This document shows positions 1 to 5,180 of a DNA stretch of 5,180 nt, piece after piece. The position numbers and the translations under genes were made by a program. The DNA is from Nitrosopumilales archaeon CG15_BIG_FIL_POST_REV_8_21_14_020_37_12 (GTDB lineage Archaea > Thermoproteota > Nitrososphaeria > Nitrososphaerales > Nitrosopumilaceae). Every line of letters starts with the position of its first letter. Positions within the stretch are counted from its first letter, which is position 1. The notes under the pieces are model-generated. The model ran no database searches, had not been told where the DNA came from, and saw nothing but the letters and a program-made list of their open reading frames with translations. The stretch spans positions 1-5,180 of the forward strand of contig PFFZ01000109.1 of NCBI GenBank assembly GCA_002781805.1, read 5' to 3'.

Positions 1-2
1 GG

Positions 3-431
3 GATCCTTCAAAGGACAATCCGTATGATTCTGGATTGATTCCAAGTCAGGTGGTACAGGACATAAGCAAAACAGAGTTTTATGGTAAGGTAAAATTGTT
101 TCTTTCTCTTCCTAGCAACCCAAACTTTGAAAAAATACAAAAAAAAATAACAGCCGCGCCGTCAGGTTTTATGACTCAGGTAATCCATTCATCCCAACAA
201 GTCAAGAGAATCTCAGAGAAATTAAGACTGCAAGGATTCAGGGTCATACCATGTATTTTGCTCCCCTCAGAGAAAAATGAAGGTTCGGCAAAATTTTTGA
301 ATCTTGATTGGTCAGAGTACAAGGACACCCCTGCAGAGTTCATAAAAGAAATTCACCAGATATCAGGGGATGTTCTAATCACATCGCCAAGTGATTTTGC
401 GTTTGCAAAAGAAACCCTAAAAAAAATTTAG
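3..431 (+). CDS. metF: 5,10-methylenetetrahydrofolate reductase (MetF-like), C-terminal part, cut by window start
   Basis: The frame is open from base 3 to a TAG at 429-431 and gives 142 residues with no start needed, so the gene is truncated by the window edge. The in-frame TTG at 36 is probably internal. MTHFRs are usually about 290-300 residues FAD-dependent TIM barrels that reduce methylene- to methyl-tetrahydrofolate. Visible family hallmarks are a short strand ending in GFMTQ (residues 55-59 of the fragment), matching the F-[IM]-T-Q segment whose Gln contacts folate and flavin. Next comes RVIPCILLPS, matching the P-I-I-P-G-I-[ML]-P strand. A final helix-strand-helix (FIKEIHQ, DVLITSPSDF, AKETLKKI) closes the barrel. 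The part after TQ is about 83 residues, shorter than in E. coli MetF. The gene runs tail to tail into metH, whose substrate it would supply. Family assignment is good but not certain because the N-terminal half is missing; the C1 carrier used is not readable from sequence. Confidence 0.65.
   Translation, partial: DPSKDNPYDSGLIPSQVVQDISKTEFYGKVKLFLSLPSNPNFEKIQKKITAAPSGFMTQVIHSSQQVKRISEKLRLQGFRVIPCILLPSEKNEGSAKFLNLDWSEYKDTPAEFIKEIHQISGDVLITSPSDFAFAKETLKKI
130..147 (-). terminator. Second possible oligo-T terminator for metH, inside metF
   Basis: On the minus strand a T9 run (147-139) is followed by GTA and a T6 run (135-130), about 280 nt past the metH stop. It could catch transcripts that read through the first tract. 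The plus strand uses these bases for Lys-rich MetF codons (EKIQKK), so chance is a serious alternative. Confidence 0.22.
419..426 (-). terminator. Oligo-T tract just after the metH stop, buried in the metF 3' end
   Basis: Read leftwards, the metH TAA is followed after one more base (position 427) by eight consecutive T residues. Archaeal RNA polymerases commonly terminate at such tracts without a hairpin. The same bases encode the final Leu-Lys-Lys-Ile of the opposing MetF, so the tract is also explained by lysine codons. No comparable T-tract follows metF on the plus strand. Confidence 0.4.
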
Positions 432-2929
432 AGTACAAAATATTCTGATTCCGGATGATGTACTACTATTGCCGCAGTTGACTGCTCAGGAATTATCTGT
501 CCAGATTCAGTCAGAGTCATTCCGGATTTCTCAGGCTCCAGTAACTTCCATACCAGATGGTGCTGTGCAACATCAGGGCAGCTTGGAAATCCCCAGCTGT
601 ATCTAAGACCACCTTTTGCGCCAAGATTCAATTCAGACTTGATTCTTCTGTTGGTCCATTCTGCCAATGCCTCTGCAACTTCAACTGCCAAGCCATGCAG
701 ATAGTAAGCGTCAGTGTACTTGTCTTCTTTATTCCAGGTTTCAATAATTTCGGCAACCCTATTTCCAACAGTTACTGATTGAAACGCAACAACATCATCG
801 CTGCCAAAATAATCAGTAAGGCACAAATGGTGAGATTTTGTAGAGCGTGGAAAATCAAATTCAACCACATCACCGTTTGTTTTTTCAACGACTAATTTTC
901 CATCTCTGTTGTGGCACCTGAAATATCCATAAACGATTTCAGGCTCGAATAGTTTCTCACGAATTATTCGAATCTTCCATTCGTTAAGAAGGATTTCATG
1001 ATCAGCCTCGGATTCAGAGCCGGCCTTTCCTCTCAACCCCCAAGACAGTTTGAACAAAGACTTTTTGTCAATCATCTCCCAAACCTCACTCATTTTGATT
1101 TGCTCACCCTTTAGTCTAATCGGACTGCCAATGACAGGGGCGGATGGAGGGGTTACAGGCTTGGTTTTACTCCTTGGAAGATTGGCAGTGTCAACTACGG
1201 GCGTAGATCTTTCTTTCCAGTTTTCCAGTTTTGCCTTCCAGTCAGACAGGAGTTTGGTTTTTTGATCTGATACCAAGGCATCCATCGTTTTTAATCCCTC
1301 AAACATAGTATTGCAGTAAAACACACCTGGCTCGTAAATTCCGCCATCTTTTGCAATTCGATTTATGTAATTGCTGTTTATTGCAGCACCGCCACACAGG
1401 ATTGGTATACTCATGTTGTTTTTTCGAGCATGCTCTACAAAGAACTGCATCTGCTTTGAGGTAGACACCAAGAGTGCAGAAAGTCCTATTGCGTCTGGTT
1501 TTACCTCATCAATTTTTTCAAGAAATTTTTGCAATGGGACTTGCTTGCCCAAATCATAAACAGTGTATCCGTTATTCTGAAAAATTGTCTTTACAAGGTT
1601 TTTTCCAATGTCATGAACATCACCATAAACAGTCCCAAGGACAAGTTTTCCCTTGCTAGAGCCCTCTTCTTTTACAAGGTATTTTTCCAGTTCTCCAACT
1701 GCGGCCTTCATACATTCGGCTGACTTTAACACAAATGGCAAAATCAGTTCTCCAGAACCAAACTTGTCACCCACCTCCTTCATTGCAGGAAGCAAGTCCT
1801 CATTTAGAGTCCTAATTGCGCCATCATGAGTCACTTCAGGTAGGGCATCAAGGGACAAGACACCGGCATTATTTACAATGATCTCATTTTTGCCAATCTT
1901 CTCAGCAATTGCAGATACCACGTCATTCTGAATTCCGTCTTTGAGTCTATTCACAATTCTGAAATTGGCTCGCTTCCCAGGAGGCCATGAAGGATCAACG
2001 TCTATCTTTTTAGATGCACTGCCACCTTGAGGTCCAGTCTTTGCAAAATACGAAATCAGCTCAGAGAGGGCATTGAGATGGGTGTTAAAGATTAGATCTT
2101 CGGCAAGCTTCCTTTCTGTAGGATCAATCTCACCATAAGGAATTATCTCCTTTGCATTAACTATTGCAGTATCCAATCCAGATTTTACTGCATGATATAG
2201 AAATACAGAATTTAGAATTTTTCTTGCATAGGGAACGAGCCCAAAGCTGATGTTGCTCAATCCCAGGGTTGTAAAGGAGTTTGGAAATCTTTCTTTGACC
2301 AGACGTATCCCTTCCAAAGTATTTTTTCCAGCATCAAGAAATTCATCCTCGCCTGTTGCAAGGGTAAATGTCAGAACATCGAAAATAAATTGCTCAATCT
2401 TAAGCCCATATTTTTTTCCTGTTTCAAAAAGCAGTTCTGCTGTTTCTAGCTTTTCTTGGGGTGTTTTTGCCATCCCTTTGGGACCAATACACAATGCAAT
2501 TGCAGGCAGCCCGTACTCTGCCATGATTGGAGCAAGTTTCTCAAAACGACTGCCGTCACCTTCAAGATTAATAGAGTTAATGATTGGCCTTCCAGGAATT
2601 TGTCTAACCACTGCTTTGATGACATCAGGATCGGTTGAATCAATTACTAACGGCGCATCAATTTCCAAGCTCAATCGCTTTACGAGATTTAACATAAACT
2701 CACGTTCATCAGAACGTTCTGTTGTTGCCACACAGACATCAAGACAATGAGCTCCATCCTCGACTTGAGCTCTTGCTAAATCCACAAGACCGTCATAATC
2801 ATCATTTAGAACCATCTGTTTGGCCTTACGCGAACCCTGCGTGTTTATTCTCTCCCCAATGATCAAAGGAGCTGGAACTTGCTTGAGATCCACGGCCTTT
2901 AGTGCAGAGCTAACTCTAGGAACTGTCAA
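428..2929 (-). CDS. metH: Cobalamin-dependent methionine synthase, large subunit (pterin, B12 and reactivation domains)
   Basis: This gene carries the methyl-carrier half of MetH: it takes a methyl from methyl-tetrahydrofolate onto cob(I)alamin for delivery to homocysteine. Numbering is from the TTG at 2929 (833 residues). Pterin-binding domain, about 20-280: IGERIN (24-29), VIDST (95-99), NSINLEGDG (118-126). Cobalamin cap helices, about 370-419: VGDKFGSGELILPFVLKSAE. Cobalamin-binding domain, about 427-554: GDVHDIGKN (436-444), His439 being the lower axial cobalt ligand, then GLS (482-484) and GGA (513-515). A Pro/Lys-rich linker, about 554-609, leads to the AdoMet-binding reactivation domain, 613-833, with conserved Asp621, R-x3-G-F-P-S-C-P-D (776-786) and a C-terminal HHPESEYF. 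The homocysteine domain is absent and is supplied by the adjacent upstream gene. An alternative TTG at 2992 would give 854 residues and a 32-nt overlap with that gene. The chosen start lacks a Shine-Dalgarno but has a TATA-like element at -30 to -24. The function is secure; the start is uncertain. Confidence 0.93.
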   Translation of the reverse strand: MTVPRVSSALKAVDLKQVPAPLIIGERINTQGSRKAKQMVLNDDYDGLVDLARAQVEDGAHCLDVCVATTERSDEREFMLNLVKRLSLEIDAPLVIDSTDPDVIKAVVRQIPGRPIINSINLEGDGSRFEKLAPIMAEYGLPAIALCIGPKGMAKTPQEKLETAELLFETGKKYGLKIEQFIFDVLTFTLATGEDEFLDAGKNTLEGIRLVKERFPNSFTTLGLSNISFGLVPYARKILNSVFLYHAVKSGLDTAIVNAKEIIPYGEIDPTERKLAEDLIFNTHLNALSELISYFAKTGPQGGSASKKIDVDPSWPPGKRANFRIVNRLKDGIQNDVVSAIAEKIGKNEIIVNNAGVLSLDALPEVTHDGAIRTLNEDLLPAMKEVGDKFGSGELILPFVLKSAECMKAAVGELEKYLVKEEGSSKGKLVLGTVYGDVHDIGKNLVKTIFQNNGYTVYDLGKQVPLQKFLEKIDEVKPDAIGLSALLVSTSKQMQFFVEHARKNNMSIPILCGGAAINSNYINRIAKDGGIYEPGVFYCNTMFEGLKTMDALVSDQKTKLLSDWKAKLENWKERSTPVVDTANLPRSKTKPVTPPSAPVIGSPIRLKGEQIKMSEVWEMIDKKSLFKLSWGLRGKAGSESEADHEILLNEWKIRIIREKLFEPEIVYGYFRCHNRDGKLVVEKTNGDVVEFDFPRSTKSHHLCLTDYFGSDDVVAFQSVTVGNRVAEIIETWNKEDKYTDAYYLHGLAVEVAEALAEWTNRRIKSELNLGAKGGLRYSWGFPSCPDVAQHHLVWKLLEPEKSGMTLTESGQIIPEQSTAAIVVHHPESEYFVL

Positions 2930-2952
2930 CGTAATAAAATATCCAAGTTTTT

Positions 2953-2959
2953 CTAAATA
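2953..2959 (-). promoter_or_regulatory. Possible internal TATA-like element before the large MetH subunit
   Basis: The minus strand reads TATTTAG immediately after the stop codon of the homocysteine-domain gene and 24-30 nt upstream of the TTG at 2929. This spacing fits a leaderless archaeal promoter inside the operon. AT-rich intergenic sequence gives such matches easily, so this is weak evidence, but it agrees with choosing 2929 as the start. Confidence 0.22.
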
Positions 2960-2960
2960 C

Positions 2961-3923
2961 TTAACCCTCGACAGAGTTGGCTTTTTCGTCAATTACTTTG
3001 CGTAATGCAGCAATGTGTTGCGGATTTGTTCCGCAACAGCCACCAATTATTCGAACTCTTTTGAATTGTTTAAGAAAATCACCCAAAGCAGATGCCATTT
3101 TTTCAGGAGTCATTTTGTATACTGCATGGCCTCCCTGATTTTCAGGCATCCCTGCGTTTGGAACCACTAAAAGATTATGCTCATTTTGCTCATCAAGCCA
3201 CTGTACGCTGGGAGTCATCTCTATTGGCCCAGTGGAGCAGTTCAATCCAAACACATCAATTCCCATATCAGAGACGGTGGTATATGCGGCCTGAACATTC
3301 GTGCCAAGTAGCATCTTTCCGTATTGGTCTAGTGTGGTGTTTGCAATGATTGGAACCTTTCTGCCAGTTTTTTTCATAGCATCATGGCATGCCTCAATTA
3401 CAAGTTTGACTTCTAAAATATCCTGACTCGTTTCAATTAATAGCGCATCAACTCCGCCAAGAATCAGCCCCTCAGCTTGGAGTTCAAATGCATCTCTGAT
3501 TTCATCAAGAGGTTTTTGCCCCAAGTCAGGATCGTTTGAGCTTGGGAGGTAACCAGACGGACCCATCGAGCCAATCACGTACCTTGGTTTGTCTGTATAT
3601 TCAGAGCAAACATCAACTGCAAGCTGTGCGATTTTTTTGTTAAACTCTACTGTTTGGTCACCAAAACCATACTCGTCAAGCTTTATTTTGTTAGAGCCAA
3701 ATGAGTTAGTTTCAATACAATCTGCACCAGCATCCAGATAATTTCGGTGAATTTGTTTTATCCAATCAGGGTGAGTAATAACCAAACCGTCATTGAACCC
3801 GTCTTGATTATTTGGAAAATCTTCTGGTTTTGGATCATACTTTTGAATCTCAGTACCCATTGCGCCATCAAAAAGCAAAATTCGTTTTTTAAGTGCATCT
3901 AAGAATGGTTCTTTTTCAGTCAA
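2961..3923 (-). CDS. metH: Homocysteine S-methyltransferase subunit of split methionine synthase
   Basis: This 320-residue zinc-dependent homocysteine methyltransferase corresponds to the N-terminal module of bacterial MetH (pfam S-methyl_trans type). It binds and deprotonates homocysteine and receives the methyl from methylcobalamin on the partner subunit. Visible hallmarks are the opening strand LLFDGAMGTEIQ (16-27), ETNSFGSN (71-78), GSMGPSG (118-124), LLIET (161-165), and the three zinc cysteines: Cys229 in GLNCSTGP, and Cys296-Cys297 in GGCCGT. Length fits the isolated domain (about 300-320), so it is complete and not truncated. The start is the TTG at 3923: an in-frame TGA lies a few codons upstream, and the next in-frame starts fall inside the conserved first strand. 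It is first in a leftward operon with the B12-binding subunit directly downstream. A stand-alone betaine- or S-methylmethionine-homocysteine methyltransferase is possible from the fold alone, but the neighbour makes the MetH subunit role much more likely. Confidence 0.9.
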   Translation of the reverse strand: MTEKEPFLDALKKRILLFDGAMGTEIQKYDPKPEDFPNNQDGFNDGLVITHPDWIKQIHRNYLDAGADCIETNSFGSNKIKLDEYGFGDQTVEFNKKIAQLAVDVCSEYTDKPRYVIGSMGPSGYLPSSNDPDLGQKPLDEIRDAFELQAEGLILGGVDALLIETSQDILEVKLVIEACHDAMKKTGRKVPIIANTTLDQYGKMLLGTNVQAAYTTVSDMGIDVFGLNCSTGPIEMTPSVQWLDEQNEHNLLVVPNAGMPENQGGHAVYKMTPEKMASALGDFLKQFKRVRIIGGCCGTNPQHIAALRKVIDEKANSVEG

Positions 3924-3945
3924 TTTGTTTTTGAGAGGATTTCAG

Positions 3946-3958
3946 AGAGTTTAACTCT
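3946..3958 (-). promoter_or_regulatory. Candidate metH promoter TATA region inside a 13-bp palindrome
   Basis: On the minus strand the sequence is AGAGTTAAACTCT, a perfect 6-bp inverted repeat around one central base. Its GTTAAAC core lies 27-31 nt upstream of the TTG start at 3923, where an archaeal TATA box would serve a leaderless or nearly leaderless transcript. Outer ATTTC/GAAAT arms (3939-3943 and 3964-3968) extend the dyad asymmetrically. This may be the TATA element, a regulator site over it, or chance; no regulator is identified. Confidence 0.33.
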
Positions 3959-3990
3959 TTTGAGAAATATCATCATTTCAATCAGGGGAA

Positions 3991-4000
3991 TTATACGTAT
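3991..4000 (+). promoter_or_regulatory. Candidate TATA box for the MFS transporter gene
   Basis: TTATACGTAT resembles an archaeal TATA box and would place transcription start near 4020, leaving a leader of about 17 nt before the ATG at 4037. That leader has no convincing Shine-Dalgarno. An AAATTA at 4005-4010 is an alternative, at -32 to -27 from the ATG, for leaderless initiation. This is the only rightward promoter-like sequence seen in the divergent gap. Confidence 0.35.
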
Positions 4001-4036
4001 GTTGAAATTAGGTTGTGCGGAATTGTCTGTACATTT

Positions 4037-5137
4037 ATGCAAAAGGTTCAGCTAAATAATTTAGTTCGTAGTGCTACTTTTTTTCAACATGCCGGCATTT
4101 CCATAGTATTTGTCTTCATGCCCATTTTTGCAAAGGGAGTGACAGAATCTGTTTTTGAGATAGGGTTGATTGTTGCATCGTTTAGTTTTGCGCAGATCCT
4201 CTCCGAGATTTACTTTGGAAGGCATTCAGACAAGAAAGGCACCAGACTCAAATTCATAAGAATTGGGTTTATCGGATGTGCCATAACGTTCGGACTGCAT
4301 TATTTTGCAGAAGACATATCACTGTTATTTCTAGCCAGGATTGCAGCAGGAGTTGCAAGCGGAATAATGATTCCAGCAATGATCACATACGCCTATGAGG
4401 CAAATAATGAAAAAAAGCGTGCGGCCACTGTAATTTCGTTTCATGCACTGGGGTGGTTTGCAGGAACTGCAGCTGCAGGCTTTGCAAATGACGTGAAACT
4501 GATTTTCATAATAAGCGCAGTGTCATTTCTAATTGGATTTTTGTTTACACTAAAGATGCCAAATACGCTACAAGACAAGGAACTTGAGCCGGGAACCACA
4601 AAAAAAGTTATTTTGAAAAACAAGTTCCTATTCTCATCTCTGCTCCTAAGACACATTGGTGCAGCATCAGTATGGACAATTCTTCCATTGATGTTGATGG
4701 AGCGATTTGGGGCAGAGTTGTACCAGATTTCAATCGTATATGTCGCAAACACGTTGACTGCATTTGCCCTGATGAACCTGATGGCAAGTAAAATAAAAAT
4801 TTCAAATGTTTCAAAGTTTAAGATCGGCATTGGTTGCACTACATTTGTGTTTGTTGGACTTGCACTGATCACAGATTGGTGGATGGCAATGCCGTTTATG
4901 GCATTGGTTGGAGGCACGTGGGCATTTTTGTTTATTGGTGGAAACTTTCACTTGATGGAAAACAACCCACGATCAACATCAACAGGCATCTTCAGTTCTA
5001 CTGTTTCCATCTCCACAGTAATAGGACCGGCAGTAGCTGGTGGAATTGCATATGTGTTTGACTATGTTGCAGTAATGTATTTTGCAATTGCCATAATCAT
5101 ATGCGCGTTTGCAGTATCGCTAAAGATTAGAAAATAA
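4037..5137 (+). CDS. Major facilitator superfamily transporter, 12 transmembrane helices, substrate unknown
   Basis: This 366-residue integral membrane protein has about twelve hydrophobic helices in two six-helix halves joined by a polar loop (about 175-195). Between helices 2 and 3 is the MFS signature motif A, GRHSDKKGTR (61-70 from the ATG), so it is very probably a secondary transporter driven by an ion gradient. Charged or titratable residues inside predicted helices (Arg11, His18, Glu57, Arg101, His136, Arg205, His206) are candidates for coupling or substrate contacts. The first helices of the two halves look alike (L-V-R-S and L-L-R-H starts), as expected from MFS internal duplication. 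The frame extends upstream to a TTG at 4013, but the ATG at 4037 is preferred: it gives a normal short cytoplasmic N-terminus and suits the TATA-like element at 3991. It is divergent from metH. Drug or metabolite export is typical of the family; no substrate can be assigned. Confidence 0.85.
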   Translation: MQKVQLNNLVRSATFFQHAGISIVFVFMPIFAKGVTESVFEIGLIVASFSFAQILSEIYFGRHSDKKGTRLKFIRIGFIGCAITFGLHYFAEDISLLFLARIAAGVASGIMIPAMITYAYEANNEKKRAATVISFHALGWFAGTAAAGFANDVKLIFIISAVSFLIGFLFTLKMPNTLQDKELEPGTTKKVILKNKFLFSSLLLRHIGAASVWTILPLMLMERFGAELYQISIVYVANTLTAFALMNLMASKIKISNVSKFKIGIGCTTFVFVGLALITDWWMAMPFMALVGGTWAFLFIGGNFHLMENNPRSTSTGIFSSTVSISTVIGPAVAGGIAYVFDYVAVMYFAIAIIICAFAVSLKIRK

Positions 5138-5180
5138 AAAAGAAAAAGATAGTTTGATGTTATACTCAACTTAGTGGATC
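5138..5180. other. Short 3' flank of the transporter gene, no gene seen
   Basis: These 43 bases follow the transporter TAA. They are purine-rich on the plus strand, so there is no oligo-T terminator for the transporter. Read leftwards, the sequence just outside and across the stop has T5-C-T6 (5147-5136), which could terminate a leftward gene beyond the window. A TTATAC at about 5160-5165 resembles the hexamer before the transporter and could instead be a rightward promoter. Neither can be decided here. Confidence 0.25.

Noticed and set aside
36..431. Complete 131-residue small protein starting at TTG 36
   Set aside because: The frame stays open to the window edge, and the residues fit the C-terminal half of a larger MetF-type barrel, so a truncated gene is more likely.
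2250..2750. 166-residue plus-strand open frame opposite metH
   Set aside because: It lies wholly antisense to the conserved pterin-binding domain, has no recognisable motif and no promoter, and its Ser/Pro-rich composition is typical of an antisense shadow.
2961..2995. Programmed frameshift joining the two MetH parts
   Set aside because: The frames are offset by +1, but no convincing slippery site is visible in the 32-nt shared window, and each part looks complete with its own start. Two separate genes explain the data better.
3993..4000. ATACGTAT 8-bp palindrome as an operator
   Set aside because: It is better explained as part of the TATA-like element. An 8-bp AT-rich palindrome alone is weak evidence.
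3924..4036. Cobalamin or SAM riboswitch upstream of metH
   Set aside because: The divergent gap is only about 110 nt and must hold two promoters. No B12-box-like or SAM-aptamer-like sequence was seen, and the metH leader appears to be nearly absent.
4013..4036. Upstream TTG extension of the transporter (8 residues)
   Set aside because: The TATA-like element at 3991-4000 would be too close to a start at 4013, and the ATG at 4037 gives a typical MFS N-terminus.
4441..4917. 158-residue minus-strand open frame opposite the MFS gene
   Set aside because: It is antisense to well-supported transmembrane helices, and its composition mirrors the complement of hydrophobic codons. No independent evidence supports it.

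Overview
The window reads as core one-carbon and methionine metabolism from an archaeon, most likely a Thaumarchaeota / marine group I type ammonia oxidiser. Four things point there. Base composition is moderately low (about 40% GC, estimated from a few lines only). Cobalamin-dependent methionine synthase is split into two proteins. Shine-Dalgarno sequences are missing in front of the starts, and TTG start codons are used. AT-rich TATA-like elements lie about 25-30 nt upstream of several starts, as expected for leaderless or short-leader archaeal transcripts. The lineage call rests on recognising the protein families and gene arrangement, not on a database search.

Layout. Positions 3-431 (+) hold the C-terminal half of a MetF-like 5,10-methylenetetrahydrofolate reductase, cut by the left edge. 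It converges on positions 428-3923 (-), a two-gene operon transcribed leftwards. The upstream gene (2961-3923) encodes the zinc-dependent homocysteine S-methyltransferase module of MetH. The downstream gene (428 to about 2929, possibly 2992) encodes the pterin-binding, cobalamin cap, cobalamin-binding and reactivation modules. The MetF and MetH stop codons overlap tail to tail. A divergent intergenic stretch (3924-4036) carries the promoters for metH (leftward) and for a 12-helix MFS transporter (4037-5137, +) of unknown substrate. The last 43 bases hold no gene that I can support.

How the genes work together. MetF makes 5-methyl-tetrahydrofolate (or the equivalent C1 carrier). The large MetH subunit moves that methyl to cob(I)alamin, and the small subunit passes it to zinc-bound homocysteine to give methionine. 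The reactivation domain rescues cob(II)alamin using S-adenosylmethionine and an electron donor not encoded here. The MFS gene is divergent, so a link to methionine or cobalamin is only a guess.

I see no mobile element, CRISPR array, RNA gene or riboswitch, and nothing I would call a previously undescribed system. The points most worth a second look are the split MetH with its ambiguous TTG start, a Tyr-to-Phe change in the reactivation motif, the overlapping convergent ends with a buried oligo-T tract, and a palindrome sitting on the metH TATA position.
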